A DNA stretch of 64,000 nucleotides from Bradyrhizobium sp. (GCF_016213215.1 NZ_JACRAW010000007.1:1-64000), one strand, 5' to 3'; shown: positions 33,914 through 43,962, counted from the first letter of the stretch. The notes: a model not told the origin generated them from the sequence alone. A program made the numbers and translations.

Positions 33914-34640
33914 TGACGTTGCTTCCCAACTTAACGACAAGCTGCATGTCGGCATCATCATGGACGGCAATGGGCGCTGGGCGACACGACGCGGACTGTC
34001 GCGCAAGCGCGGCCATGAGGCCGGCGTCGAAGCCATCCGCCGGGTAGTGGAGGCCGCGCCCAGGCACGGCGTCGGCACGCTGACGCTCTACGCGTTCTCC
34101 ACCGACAATTGGCGCCGACCCAAGGCGGAAGTCGCCGCCCTGATGGGATTGTTGCGGTTCTATCTCGCCAATGAAGTCGCAAGCCTGGTGCGCAACGGTG
34201 TCCGGCTGACCGTGATCGGTCGCCGTGATCGCCTGCCCGCGGGCATCGCCGCCGCGATCGCGCGGGCGGAACAGGAGACGGCGGCCGGCGAGGTGCTGCA
34301 CCTGCGCATTGCCGTCGACTACTCGGCGCGCGACGCCATCCTCAATGCGGCCGCAAAGGCCGCGGCTCTGACCTCGCTTACCCGTGAAGCCTTTTCCCAG
34401 CTTGTCACCGGCGAGCCAGGCCTGCGCGACGTCGATCTCATCATTCGCACCAGCGGCGAAAGGCGGCTGTCGGATTTTTTGTTGTGGGAAGGCGCCTATG
34501 CCGAGCTGCACTTCACCGAGCGCATGTGGCCCGAATTCGACGCCTCCGATCTCGCGGATGCGCTGACCTGTTTCCATCGACGCGAACGTCGCTTCGGCGG
34601 CCTGCAGGCGCTGCCGCTAGAACCGGCGCCGAGCTTGTGA
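33906..34640 (+). CDS. uppS: Isoprenyl transferase (UppS-type cis-prenyltransferase)
   Basis: 244 residues. Catalytic Asp20 in HVGIIMDGNGRW, GHEAGVEAIRR, LYAFSTDNWRRP, and the substrate/metal region LIIRTSGERRLSDFLLWEGAYAEL-type segment near 180-200 are all present. It makes polyprenyl diphosphate for cell-wall carrier lipid or other polyprenols. The usual uppS lies in a frr-uppS-cdsA cluster; here the neighbours are a membrane protein and a regulator, so this is probably a second, regulated paralogue. ATG 33906 has GGAGA upstream. Confidence 0.92.
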   Translation: MQSDVASQLNDKLHVGIIMDGNGRWATRRGLSRKRGHEAGVEAIRRVVEAAPRHGVGTLTLYAFSTDNWRRPKAEVAALMGLLRFYLANEVASLVRNGVRLTVIGRRDRLPAGIAAAIARAEQETAAGEVLHLRIAVDYSARDAILNAAAKAAALTSLTREAFSQLVTGEPGLRDVDLIIRTSGERRLSDFLLWEGAYAELHFTERMWPEFDASDLADALTCFHRRERRFGGLQALPLEPAPSL

Positions 34641-34751
34641 AGGTGCGGGAGAAAAGCGTCACCGCACAGGGTGGATAGGTCCGAGAGCCTCGCTAGAGCC
34701 AATGGTCCGCAGCAAGTTCAATCGTCAGACGTTTAGACCACCGGCGACAAA

Positions 34752-34786
34752 AGGAGCGGCCGGACCGAAGTCAGCCGCTCCTCTTG
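34752..34786 (-). terminator. Rho-independent terminator of the phasin gene
   Basis: Minus strand: AGGAGCGGC-(13-nt loop)-GCCGCTCCT followed by TTTGTC. About 30 bp after the phasin stop. Confidence 0.85.
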
Positions 34787-34815
34787 GTCGTGCTTGTGCG
34801 TGGGCAGCTGACGCG

Positions 34816-35412
34816 CTAGGCGGCGCGCTGCATCCGTTCGATATTCTGCGTCACGTGCTTGGCGGTGTCGTCGGCCAGCTTGATCGACAGGTCTGCCATC
34901 CGGCGGCTGCTCTCGAGCATGCTCTCCACGGTTTCACGCACGACCTCACTCTGGACCACCGCTACCTCGTGAGGAGTACGGCAACGCCACAGCTCGTTCA
35001 TGCGGTCGATGTTCTTCTCGATCTGGTGTCGAGCGAGCTCGAAGTACTCCTGCGACATCATGCTCATTCCCTTGGAAGCGGCCGTGGTCGAGTAGAGAAT
35101 ATTCTCCGCATTGCGAGCGGACTGTTCAGCCGTCCGTTGCGCGTCGTTTCCCGACAGGCCCAGCGTTCGGCCAAGCTGCTCGGTAGAGCGACCTACCATC
35201 GTCGTCGCCATGTCCAGACCGAAGCGCCAAGTGTTCTGCAGTGTTTCCGTGTTCTGCTGGAACAGCTTGGCGCCGACCCGAGCTATCTCTTCGCCGGCCT
35301 GAGCCGCAGTCTCTCCGACGCGCCTCGTTTCCTCCGCAGCCTTCTCGGTGGTGCGGCGAATTGCGTCTTCGGCGGCCTGAGTAGACTTATCCTCCTGGCG
35401 TGGATTTGCCAT
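34816..35412 (-). CDS. Phasin family protein
   Basis: 198 residues, highly charged and helical, with the phasin region at about 60-165 (FGLDMATTMVGRSTEQLGRTLGLSG, YSTTAASKGMSMMSQEYFELARHQIEKN, ESSRRMADLSIKLAD). Phasins coat polyhydroxybutyrate granules. The N-terminal third is rich in Ala/Glu/Arg and probably forms a coiled coil. No pha synthesis genes adjoin; a PHB-depolymerase-type esterase is encoded at 61561. It has its own terminator. Confidence 0.88.
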   Translation of the reverse strand: MANPRQEDKSTQAAEDAIRRTTEKAAEETRRVGETAAQAGEEIARVGAKLFQQNTETLQNTWRFGLDMATTMVGRSTEQLGRTLGLSGNDAQRTAEQSARNAENILYSTTAASKGMSMMSQEYFELARHQIEKNIDRMNELWRCRTPHEVAVVQSEVVRETVESMLESSRRMADLSIKLADDTAKHVTQNIERMQRAA

Positions 35413-36208
35413 TATTCTTGCTCCTCGATTTCTGATTGGTGTGAGGTTGGTATGGGATGCAACGAGCGCAAAGCCATCCTGCCTAGAGAACGTGGTCGGG
35501 TAACGGCCGTTCCGGGGTAAGAACGTTTTTTGTGAAACTCGACGTCATCGCTGTTCGGCAAAGGGCAGGTAAAGCGAATTCCACTCGCAAGTTGAGATGC
35601 GCAGCGTTTCAAGGGCTGAGATCTACCAGCAGAGCAACTAAAACGAGCCGTCGTGAATGCCGGTTGTCGCGCTACTATGGATCCCGACAACGCAACTGCC
35701 CTTCAGCAGATGGAGCCAGCGGTCCATGCACAGAAAAAACCGCCCGAAGGCGGTAAGTTTGGTTGCGCTGGTCTAACGCGTACGTAAGTAAAAATGCCTG
35801 ACCGGATCAAAATACATCCGAGCTTCAAAGTCCGTCCCCCGGTGCGGGCAGAGCTTAGACTCCGCTCGAAGCTCCTGACTAGAAGGAACATCGTGTTCCA
35901 GAGCGGGAACGTTGATCTGGCTAATCCAAGTTAAAGGGTCCGAACTCTGTCCAGCAGATCCTCGCCGTCTTCACCGCGAACTCGCTTCGGCCCTGCCCGC
36001 GGCACCAGACAGGGCACAGCTCGCCGCGCGTTTCGATTGTTACTCAAATGTTGAGATGCACAAGCATGGCCCCGGTTGCGCAGGGGAGGTGTTGAACCCC
36101 TTTCAACCGTTCGGAAACCACCCGAGCTTTCTGTCCGGCACGCTAACGAAGTTGAAAATCCTGACGGGAAATATGGCCGGCACGGGAACATTGAGGGGAG
36201 ATAAGCCT
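35413..36208. other. Intergenic region with an unexplained minus-strand terminator
   Basis: No convincing gene. The hairpin at 35728-35754 faces the minus strand, and no minus-strand gene lies before it until the tRNA at 36786. A transcript starting in about 35760-36200 is suggested. Confidence 0.45.
35728..35754 (-). terminator. Orphan Rho-independent terminator
   Basis: Minus strand: ACCGCC-TTCG-GGCGGT followed by TTTTTCTG. Classic UUCG tetraloop stem with T-run. Confidence 0.85.
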
Positions 36209-36406
36209 ATGAATGGGCTGGCCGTCATGGAAAACGTGCGCCGCTACCGCGGGATCGCTTCGCTGTATCGCCAAACTGCGGTGTTCCGGCCGCGTCAAAG
36301 CTGGTCCTTGCTGGAGCAAGCCAGGGAGTGGGAGCATCGTGCGCTGGCAGAGCTGGAGGCCTATTTTGGGGCCAATGACAATCCGGCGCACAGCCTCGCC
36401 GCGTAA
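36209..36406 (+). CDS. Small conserved hypothetical protein
   Basis: 65 residues: MNGLAVMENVRRYRGIASLY, then RPRQSWSLLEQAREWEHRAL and ending FGANDNPAHSLAA. The helical WSLLEQAxEWEHxALAELE core recurs in short Bradyrhizobium proteins I recall, without known function. ATG 36209 has GAGGGGAG 8 nt upstream; the frame is open to 35912 but that part does not look coding. Confidence 0.7.
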   Translation: MNGLAVMENVRRYRGIASLYRQTAVFRPRQSWSLLEQAREWEHRALAELEAYFGANDNPAHSLAA

Positions 36407-36785
36407 GCCTGCGTTTACGAGAGCTGGCCGACATGCCACGCGTATGTTGGCCGTCGGCGTGCCGAACGGCGGAGCCGCTCGGGTTGGTTGAAGCAGCCGA
36501 TTGCGCGTGAGCTCAGCTGCCGCCGGGCAGACTACGATGCGGCAAGCTCTGTCCGGTTACGGTGCCGGCCCGGCGAACTTCAATCTCCCTAAAGCGCGGC
36601 GGCTTCAGGGTGAGACATCATCGCGCGTTAGCTTGTTGTTTGAGCACGATCCCTTCGGAAAACCGCCACCCAAAGCGGGGCGGCCTCCCGAGATTGCCTC
36701 ATTCATCCTCCAGTCCCGGCACGGACGGCAGATTTTAGGCGTGTTCTTGGGGCAAGGAATGGCAGGCAGCCCGATTAGCCAGTTC
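36407..36785. other. Intergenic region downstream of the small protein gene
   Basis: I see no gene, repeat or hairpin of note in this stretch before the tRNA. Confidence 0.5.
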
Positions 36786-36862
36786 TGGCGCACCCGACAC
36801 GATTCGAACGTGTGACCTTTGCCTTCGGAGGGCAACGCTCTATCCAGCTGAGCTACGGGTGC
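36786..36862 (-). tRNA. tRNA-Arg (anticodon CCG)
   Basis: 77 nt with encoded CCA. The acceptor arm GCACCCG / CGGGTGC pairs; D-arm AGCTCAGCTGGATAGAGC, anticodon arm TTGCC-CTCCGAA-GGCAA (anticodon CCG, reading CGG) and T-arm ACACG-TTCGAATC-CGTGT are all regular. No integrase or attachment-site duplication was seen next to it. Confidence 0.96.
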
Positions 36863-37089
36863 TTGCGGACTTCCTTAGCCGATTGGAGAGAACTCGGCAA
36901 CGGCAGGACGGTCGACAATCCGAGGAGCGGAGGCCCTCGGTCGGCTCCAGGTCGATTGCTCCGGGCCGCCGGGGGGGTAGACCTGATGCCGTAAAGCGCC
37001 CCAGCGAAGCTGCCCCCCGAGGAAGCATCGTCAGGGCGGCCAGCTCATCCACGCTTCAAGCCGCGGGCGGGGGCGCGGCCGTGCGCGCG

Positions 37090-40000
37090 TCAGGCGACAG
37101 CGGCATCATCATCCTGGGCCATTCCGAGCAGCCGCTTCACCTCGTGGGCAGGCCTCGGAGCACTGAACAGGTAGCCCTGCATTTCGGTGCAGCCCAACGA
37201 CTTCAGGAGTTCGCGCTGCTGCTCGGTTTCGACGCCTTCGGCGACCGTGGTCATGTTGCTCGCCGTTGCGATGTTCACCACCGCTTGAACGATGGCTGGC
37301 GTGCCGCCGGGTTCGGCGATATCGGCGACGAAGCAGCGGTCGATCTTGATCTTGTCGAAGGGGAAGCGCTTCAGGTAGCTCAGCGATGAATAGCCGGTGC
37401 CGAAATCGTCGAGCGCAATGCGCACGCCGATGGTGCGAAGCTGATGCAGGATGGCGAGCGCCGCTTCGTCGTCCCGGATCAGTACCGCCTCGGTGATCTC
37501 GAGCTCCAGCCGCCGCGGATCGAGCCCGGAGCCCGCCAGCGCGCTGGCGATCTTCAGCGCCACCGATCCGCATTTGAGCTGCACCGGCGAGACGTTGACG
37601 GCCAGACGCACGTGGTCCGGCCAGCTTGCGGCTTCCATGCACGCGGTCCGCAGCACCCATTCGCCGAGCTCGACGATCAGGCCGGTATCTTCCGCAATCG
37701 GAATGAATTCGGCCGGCGACACGGCGCCGCGCTCGGGATGACGCCAGCGCAGCAGCGCCTCGCAGCACGACACCTCATTGCTGTGGAGGTCGACCAGCGG
37801 CTGGTAATGAATTTCGAAGCCGCCGTTGCTCAGGGCGTGACGCAGATCCTGTTCCATGGCGAGCCGCGCCTTGGCGCTGGCGTCCATGCCGGGCTCGAAG
37901 AAGCGACAGGTCCGCCGCCCGCCGGCCTTTGCAGCATACATGGCAAGGTCCGCGTTCTTGATGAGCTGATCGAGGTCCGAGCCGTCCTGTGGCGCCAGCG
38001 CGACGCCGATGCTGGCATCCGTGGCGAGGCGATGGCCGAGGCACTCGTAGGGCTGTCGGATTGACTCCTGCACCCGTCCGACGAATGCGGCGACTTCCTG
38101 GCTGCTTTCGATGCCCGTGCGAATGACAGCGAATTCGTCACCGCCGAGCCGGGCGATCAAGTCGCCTTCGTTGAGGCAGCTTCTGATTCGGCTGGCCACC
38201 GATTTCAGGAGCTCATCGCCGACATGATGGCCGAGCGAGTCGTTGATGCCCTTGAATTCGTCGACATCGATGTAGAGCACAGCGAACTTGTCGCCGCGAC
38301 GAACCTTCTCGAGCTCGAGTTCGATCTGCTGCCGGAAGAGCACCCGGTTGGGCAGGTCGGTAAGGGCGTCGTAATGGGCAAGGCGCGCGATCTTTTCGTC
38401 CGCGCGCCGGCGTTCCGTGACGTCGTCCACCACGTTGATGATGTAGCGGGGGTCGCCGACTTCGTCCGGGATCGTGATTCGGCGTGAGGTGATGTAGCGA
38501 CGTCCCCCGTTGAAATGCCACTCGTGCTCGTCCAGGAACAATCCGTCTGCAGACTGCAAGGTTCTGTTGTCGTAGTCGGTGATGACATCGGCGGAGTCCT
38601 TCGAGAATATCTCGAACGGCGTCTTGCCGATAATGGCATCGCGTGAGCGGCCCCAGTGCTCCTCGGCGACGCGGTTGACCACGAGGTAGCGGCGATCGCG
38701 GACATCCTTCACGGAGATCTGTGATGGGATGTGATCGAGAATGTTGCGCAGGAAAGCGTAATTGCGATCGCGTTCCTGCTCCAGGTGGCGCCGTTCGGTG
38801 ATGTCCTCGATGGTGGCAATCCATCCACCTTGACCAAGGGGCTTGTTCAGGACCTGGAACGAACGCCCGTCGCGTGATTCCAGGACTCTTTGTGCGGGTT
38901 TGCCCGACGCCACGCCCTTCATGACGAGCGAACAGAATTCCTCGACGTTTCCGTTGAAGGAACCTCGATCCTTGCGGTGCTGCATGACGTCCTGGAAGCG
39001 GCAGCCCGGCTTCACGACGTCGGCCGACAGATTGTACATGTCGATGTAACGCCGGTTGCAGGTGACCATTCGCCCCGAGGCATCGTAGAAGATAAGCCCG
39101 TGCGTCATGTTGTTGAGCGCGGTATCGAGCCTCAGTCTTTCCGCTTCCAGCCGCCGCTGCGCCTCGAGATTCTGCCGGTTGATCTGCCGGATGACCAGAT
39201 ACAGGATCAGAGCGACCCCCGCAGCGGAGAGGACGGCGATCACGACCAAAGATCGGGTCTGCTCGCGCCAATCGGCGAGCGCGGCGGATTCCGTGTTGGT
39301 GGCAATGACCACGATGGGCACGGCGCCCAGCGGCGCCCCCGAGATCAGCCGATCCTGGTGGTCGATCGGGCTGTTGATCCGCAGCGTATGCCGACGTCCA
39401 TCGGCGATGATCTGCTGCAGCAGCGGCATATCCTTGATGTTCCTGGGCGGCCGTCCAACCAGCTCTGGCGCATGTGGGTAACGCGCAATCAGTTTGCCGC
39501 TATGGTCTTGCAGCGAAATGGAGGTGGCTCCGGGAAGGGCTACCGAGGCAAAATAGCGTTCGAAGCTCTCGGGTTCGATTCGCCGCGTCATCACGCCGAG
39601 CAACACGCCGTCACGTCCGCTGAGCCGCCGCGCGATGATCGTGGTCCATTTCTTCGAAAGGTGACTTAGCGCGCTCTCGGTCAGCACCGGTTCGACGTGC
39701 GGGTCTGATTTGAACCTTTGGTAATAGACCCGGTCCGTGATGCTGATCTTCGGCAGAGGCGAGGGGCCTGACCAGTTGATCAGGTCTCCGTTCGCATCGT
39801 AGATCGCGATATTCCCCAGATAGGATGTCGGGCCCGCCTTGCTCTTCAGCGCATAATAGACCTCCGGGCGCGACATGCGCTCGCGGAACTCCTCGGCGGA
39901 GGCCATCTCCGAAAGCTCCATCTGGGAGATCAGGTCCTCGGCGAGCGTTTCGGACTCCTCGATCTGCTGATCGAAATGGCGAGTCACGAGCAGCACGGTA

Positions 40001-40203
40001 TTTTCAAGCTCGCGCTCACTGTTGCTGAGCGCGCGCTCGCGGAAACCGTTGATAATCACGATCGTGCCGATGAGAATGCCTGTGACAAGAACGCCGCCGC
40101 ACGCTGTCAGCCAGAACACCGGGCTGCGCCGCGACGCGGCTTCTCGCGCGGACGTCGCAGCCTGGGACACAGTGCTCGCTATGGCGGAAATCCAACCCCG
40201 CAT
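37090..40203 (-). CDS. Membrane-bound sensor with Cache-type periplasmic domain, PAS domains, GGDEF and EAL
   Basis: 1037 residues. Transmembrane segments near 29-52 and 316-338 enclose a periplasmic dCache-like sensor (about 60-310). Two PAS-type domains (about 355-470 and 485-610) precede GGDEF (615-775, RLGGDEFAV intact) and EAL (790-1030: EALLRW, DDFGTGYSS, EGVET intact). The inhibitory RxxD site five residues before GGDEF is NEGD here, so product inhibition is probably lost. It may make and/or degrade cyclic-di-GMP in response to an external ligand. It ends 195 bp upstream of nothing on its strand; the liv genes lie on its far side. Confidence 0.92.
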   Translation of the reverse strand: MRGWISAIASTVSQAATSAREAASRRSPVFWLTACGGVLVTGILIGTIVIINGFRERALSNSERELENTVLLVTRHFDQQIEESETLAEDLISQMELSEMASAEEFRERMSRPEVYYALKSKAGPTSYLGNIAIYDANGDLINWSGPSPLPKISITDRVYYQRFKSDPHVEPVLTESALSHLSKKWTTIIARRLSGRDGVLLGVMTRRIEPESFERYFASVALPGATSISLQDHSGKLIARYPHAPELVGRPPRNIKDMPLLQQIIADGRRHTLRINSPIDHQDRLISGAPLGAVPIVVIATNTESAALADWREQTRSLVVIAVLSAAGVALILYLVIRQINRQNLEAQRRLEAERLRLDTALNNMTHGLIFYDASGRMVTCNRRYIDMYNLSADVVKPGCRFQDVMQHRKDRGSFNGNVEEFCSLVMKGVASGKPAQRVLESRDGRSFQVLNKPLGQGGWIATIEDITERRHLEQERDRNYAFLRNILDHIPSQISVKDVRDRRYLVVNRVAEEHWGRSRDAIIGKTPFEIFSKDSADVITDYDNRTLQSADGLFLDEHEWHFNGGRRYITSRRITIPDEVGDPRYIINVVDDVTERRRADEKIARLAHYDALTDLPNRVLFRQQIELELEKVRRGDKFAVLYIDVDEFKGINDSLGHHVGDELLKSVASRIRSCLNEGDLIARLGGDEFAVIRTGIESSQEVAAFVGRVQESIRQPYECLGHRLATDASIGVALAPQDGSDLDQLIKNADLAMYAAKAGGRRTCRFFEPGMDASAKARLAMEQDLRHALSNGGFEIHYQPLVDLHSNEVSCCEALLRWRHPERGAVSPAEFIPIAEDTGLIVELGEWVLRTACMEAASWPDHVRLAVNVSPVQLKCGSVALKIASALAGSGLDPRRLELEITEAVLIRDDEAALAILHQLRTIGVRIALDDFGTGYSSLSYLKRFPFDKIKIDRCFVADIAEPGGTPAIVQAVVNIATASNMTTVAEGVETEQQRELLKSLGCTEMQGYLFSAPRPAHEVKRLLGMAQDDDAAVA

Positions 40204-40401
40204 TTCCCACTCTCCAGCGGGGCCTGAATACGACAGACAGGTGGCTTAAACCTTAGGAAAGCCGGTTACCTGACGCTTAACCGTTCTGTCAAAATCGAGA
40301 GCTCTGCAGAGTGCTACGAATTCTTGCAGGGCCGCCTCGGACGAGCGGCTTCCCATAATACCGTAAACTTGGGCTTGACGCACCGCCTTGCGGCTGGAAG
40401 C

Positions 40402-41472
40402 TCAGTGCTTCGCGCTTCCGGCTCCGCGCAGCCGTCCGACCACGCCGGTCGGGAAGAAATACACACTTGCGATAAACAACAGGCCGAGCCACAGCAGCCA
40501 GCGATCCGGATGCAATAGTCCGGGCAGCAGCGGCAGGCCGGCATCCGCTGCCGCTTTCGATGCCGCGCCCATTAGCGCCTGCAGGTAGTTCTGGGCGAGG
40601 ATGAAAATCGATGCGCCGATGATCGCGCCATAGATCGTGCCCATGCCGCCGATCACCACCATCAGGAGAATATCGAGCATGATGGTAAAGCTGAGCGACG
40701 TATCCGGACCGGCGTAGCGCAGCCAGAGGGCGTTGAGCATGCCGGCGCCGGCTGCCACCAGGGCAGCGATGCAATTGGCGTAGGTGAGGTGGAAGACGGT
40801 GCGGAAGCCGAGCGCTTCGGCACGGAAACGGTTTTCGCGAATCGCTTGCAGCACCCGTCCGAACGGCGAGTTCACGACCCGGAGGAGGCAGAGGATCATC
40901 GTCGCCGCCGCAATGAGCACCAGATAATACGTCAGCACGCGCCCGTTGAGCTCGAATCCGATCAGGCTCTTCGAGATCAGCACGGTTCCCGGCCGCAGGA
41001 GTTCCGGCAGTTGGAAACTGCGGCCGTCCTCGCCGCCGGTGAGCCAGGACAGCTGCGAGGCAAGCACCTGGAAGGCCGAGGCGACTGCGAGTGTGACCAT
41101 CGCGAAAAAAATCGCCGCGACGCGCAACGAGAACAGGCCGATCGCAAGCGCCAGCAGCGCCGCAAGCGGCAATCCGACCGCAATTCCGGTTGCCACGGCG
41201 GCCCAGACGGGTCCCATCGAATAAAGAGCGATCGCGATGGCGTAGCTGCCGATGCCGTAGAACATGGTGTGGGCGAACGAGACCGAGCCGGTATACCCGA
41301 GCAACAGATCGTAGGAGGCCACCAATGCCGCGAAAATGCAGATCTGCGCCGCGACGTTCATCGCCTTTGCGCCCGGAAAGAGGAAGGGCGTGGCCGCGAG
41401 CGCCAGGATGATAACGACGAGCAGGATGCTGAGAACGCGGCTGCGCGGCGGATCGCCGGAAAGGATCATCAT
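40402..41472 (-). CDS. livM: Branched-chain amino-acid-type ABC transporter permease LivM
   Basis: 356 residues, about ten transmembrane segments, with LivM landmarks GYTGSVSFAHTMFYGIGSYA and the cytoplasmic coupling loop QAIRENRFRAEALGF, then GGMGTIYGAIIGA. Start ATG 41472 overlaps the stop of livH (ATGATGA), so the frame extending beyond into livH is ignored. Last gene of the operon; transports carboxylate or amino-acid-like solutes with livH and livGF. Confidence 0.93.
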   Translation of the reverse strand: MMILSGDPPRSRVLSILLVVIILALAATPFLFPGAKAMNVAAQICIFAALVASYDLLLGYTGSVSFAHTMFYGIGSYAIAIALYSMGPVWAAVATGIAVGLPLAALLALAIGLFSLRVAAIFFAMVTLAVASAFQVLASQLSWLTGGEDGRSFQLPELLRPGTVLISKSLIGFELNGRVLTYYLVLIAAATMILCLLRVVNSPFGRVLQAIRENRFRAEALGFRTVFHLTYANCIAALVAAGAGMLNALWLRYAGPDTSLSFTIMLDILLMVVIGGMGTIYGAIIGASIFILAQNYLQALMGAASKAAADAGLPLLPGLLHPDRWLLWLGLLFIASVYFFPTGVVGRLRGAGSAKH

Positions 41473-42479
41473 CGGCTGGTCACCGCATAGAGCCCGCGCG
41501 GCCGCCACATCAGAATGGCGACCATCAACAGGATGTTGGAGACGAGTGCGAGCTTGGGCACGAGAAAGCCGCCGTAGTTGGCGACCATGGCGACCAGAAG
41601 CGCGCCGATGAAGCAGCCGCTGATCGAGCCCAGCCCGCCGATAATGATGACGATGAAGATCAGCACGGTGAGATCGCCTCCCATGGAAGCGTGCACCTGC
41701 TCGCGATAGAGCGCCCACATCACCCCGCCGAGGCCGGCGAGCGCCGAGCCGGTCATGAACACGCCGAGAAAGAGGCGGCGGATGCGATAGCCAAGCGCTT
41801 CGACCATTTCGCGATTTTCCACGCCGGCGCGGATCAAAAGTCCGATCTTGGTGCGGTTGAGGGTGAGTTCGATCGCGACATAGACGACAAGGCCGACCAG
41901 CATCGCGAGCAGGCGGTATTTTGCAATCGCTATGTCGCCGATGATCACGGAGCCGCGCAGCGAAGCCGGCAGCGGAAGGGGAATGATCTGCGGTCCCCAC
42001 AGCGCATAGAGCATCTGCTCAGCGACGATCAGGCCGCCGGTGGTCATCAGGATCTGCTTGAGATGCTGGCCGTAGACGGGAAGGACCAGCACGCGCTCGA
42101 CCACGAGGCCGAGCACGCCCGACGCAGCCATCGCCAGCAGCGCCGCAGGCGCCAGCACGGCGAGATTGAGCCAGAGCGAATCGGCCTGCAATGAACCCGC
42201 AAGCGGCAGCAGGATCAGGGTTGCGATATAGGCGCCAACTGCGATGAAGGCGCCGTGGCCGAAATTCAGAACGTCCATCAGGCCGAACACCAACGTCAGC
42301 CCGGAGGCCATGATGAAGATCATCATGCCCATGGCAAGGCTTGCGATCGTGAGCGTCACCCAGGAGCTGGTCGAGCCGACAAAGGGGATCATCACAAGCG
42401 CCAGCGCGACCGGCAACAGGACCGGTGCGACGTCGCGCTTCGGCTTCGGTAGCGGATCGCTGGCAGCCAGATCGGTCAC
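41469..42479 (-). CDS. livH: Branched-chain amino-acid-type ABC transporter permease LivH
   Basis: 336 residues, about eight transmembrane segments, LivH landmarks GLTLVFGLMDVLNFGHGAF, RAGVENREMVEALGY (coupling loop) and GGLGSISGCFIGALL. GTG 42479 has GGAGG 7 nt upstream and overlaps the end of livF. The N-terminal frame open to 43040 is the shadow of livF. Confidence 0.93.
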   Translation of the reverse strand: MTDLAASDPLPKPKRDVAPVLLPVALALVMIPFVGSTSSWVTLTIASLAMGMMIFIMASGLTLVFGLMDVLNFGHGAFIAVGAYIATLILLPLAGSLQADSLWLNLAVLAPAALLAMAASGVLGLVVERVLVLPVYGQHLKQILMTTGGLIVAEQMLYALWGPQIIPLPLPASLRGSVIIGDIAIAKYRLLAMLVGLVVYVAIELTLNRTKIGLLIRAGVENREMVEALGYRIRRLFLGVFMTGSALAGLGGVMWALYREQVHASMGGDLTVLIFIVIIIGGLGSISGCFIGALLVAMVANYGGFLVPKLALVSNILLMVAILMWRPRGLYAVTSR

Positions 42480-43198
42480 TGATGCGCCTCCAGGCTCAAT
42501 CCCAACAGCCGCTCCTGCAGCGCTACGTCGGCGGCAAGTAGCTCCATCTCGCCGCGATGCACGATCGTGCCGTTGTCCATGACCAGCACGTTGTCGCCGA
42601 GTTCGCGGGCGGCGAAGAAATTCTGTTCGACCATGAGGATGGTCGCGCCCTTGCGCTTGATCTCCCTCAGGCACTCGATCAGCGCCATCACGATCGCCGG
42701 CGCCAGCCCCTTGGTTGGCTCGTCGATCAGGAGCAGCTTGCGTGGCTCGATGATGGCGCGCGCGATCGATAGCATCTGCTTCTGGCCGCCGGACAGGCTG
42801 CCCGCGCGCGACAGCCAGAAGCGGCGCAGCGCCGGGAAGAAGCCGAAAACCCAGTCGAGCTGCTTGTCGTCGAGCGGCCCGTCGCGCGCCGCCAGCACGA
42901 GGTTCTCTCTCACGGTGAGGTCGGAAAACACGGCCATGGTTTCCGGCACGTAGCCGACTCCCAACCGCGCGATCTCCGGCGTTGAACGCTGATCGATGCG
43001 CTCGCCGGCCAGCCTGATCTGACCGGAGGATGCCTGCCACAGCCCCATGATGGTACGCAGCGTCGTGGTCTTGCCGGCGCCGTTGCGCCCGAGCAGCATC
43101 GTGGTCCGTCCTTCGGGGATGACGAGATCGATGCCCTGCAGGATATGATAGCGCCCGATATGGGTGTGCACGCCGGAAAGCGTCAGGAGTTCGCTCAT
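42476..43198 (-). CDS. livF: ABC transporter ATP-binding protein LivF
   Basis: 240 residues. Walker A GRNGAGKT (37-44), signature SLSGGQKQM, Walker B KLLLIDEPTKGL and switch His region VEQNFFAAR (the H-loop follows the LivF pattern). Energises uptake with livG. Overlaps livG by 4 nt and livH by 4 nt. Confidence 0.94.
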   Translation of the reverse strand: MSELLTLSGVHTHIGRYHILQGIDLVIPEGRTTMLLGRNGAGKTTTLRTIMGLWQASSGQIRLAGERIDQRSTPEIARLGVGYVPETMAVFSDLTVRENLVLAARDGPLDDKQLDWVFGFFPALRRFWLSRAGSLSGGQKQMLSIARAIIEPRKLLLIDEPTKGLAPAIVMALIECLREIKRKGATILMVEQNFFAARELGDNVLVMDNGTIVHRGEMELLAADVALQERLLGLSLEAHQ

Positions 43199-43962
43199 GC
43201 CGCGCTCCTGCCGGGTGCGACGCCGAGATAGGCCTCCTGCACGATCGGGGAAGCGATCACCTCGGCGGGCTTGCCGTCGGCGACCAGCTGGCCGTTGTGC
43301 AGGACGATGATGCGGTCGGCCAGCGAGCGGACCACGTCCATCTTGTGCTCGACCAGAAGGATGATCTTGCTCGCATCCTGTTTCAATTGTGCGATCAGAT
43401 TCAGGACGACCGGGACCTCGTCGATGCTCATGCCAGCGGTCGGCTCGTCGAACATGAATACCTTCGGCTCGAGCGCGATCATCAGGGCGACCTCCAGCTT
43501 GCGCTGGTCGCCATGCGACAATGCGGTCGCCGTCACCTGCCGGCGGTTGCCCAGCGCGACCCGGTCGAGGATCTCATCGGCGCGGGCAATCAGGTCACGC
43601 CGTACCATCCACGGCCGCAACATGTCATAGTGGGTGCCGTTCGCCGCCTGCACCGCGAGACGAACGTTCTCTTCCACGCTCAGGTTCGGAAAAAGGTTGG
43701 TGAGCTGGAAGGCGCGGCCAAGGCCGGCGCGGGTGCGCAGGGGCGCGGATAATTGGGTGATGTCGGCGCCGTCGAAAAAGATGGTGCCGGCCGTCGGCCG
43801 GAGCTGGCCCGAGATGAGGTTGAAATAGGTGGTCTTGCCGGCGCCGTTCGGCCCGACGATCGCCGTGAGCTCACCCGGTTTGAAAGTGCAGCTGACGCCG
43901 TTGACGGCGACATGGCCGCCGAAGCGAATGGTCAGGTCACGCGTTTCAAGCGTCAGGGCCAT
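43195..43962 (-). CDS. livG: ABC transporter ATP-binding protein LivG
   Basis: 255 residues. Walker A GPNGAGKT (37-44), Q-loop LGRAFQLTNLFPNLSV, Walker B KVFMFDEPTAGM and VEHKMDVV (H-loop). The ABC signature reads LSHGDQRKLE, the common LivG variant of LSGGQ. Separated from the binding-protein gene by 66 bp that fold into an 11-bp hairpin. Confidence 0.94.
   Translation of the reverse strand: MALTLETRDLTIRFGGHVAVNGVSCTFKPGELTAIVGPNGAGKTTYFNLISGQLRPTAGTIFFDGADITQLSAPLRTRAGLGRAFQLTNLFPNLSVEENVRLAVQAANGTHYDMLRPWMVRRDLIARADEILDRVALGNRRQVTATALSHGDQRKLEVALMIALEPKVFMFDEPTAGMSIDEVPVVLNLIAQLKQDASKIILLVEHKMDVVRSLADRIIVLHNGQLVADGKPAEVIASPIVQEAYLGVAPGRSAA

Noticed and set aside
35703..35891. 62-residue minus-strand frame
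   Set aside because: It runs through the terminator hairpin at 35728-35754, so it cannot be read to its end from a transcript that stops there.
36786..36862. tRNA-Arg as an integration site for a genomic island
   Set aside because: No integrase, no duplicated tRNA end and no foreign-looking genes on either side within the window.
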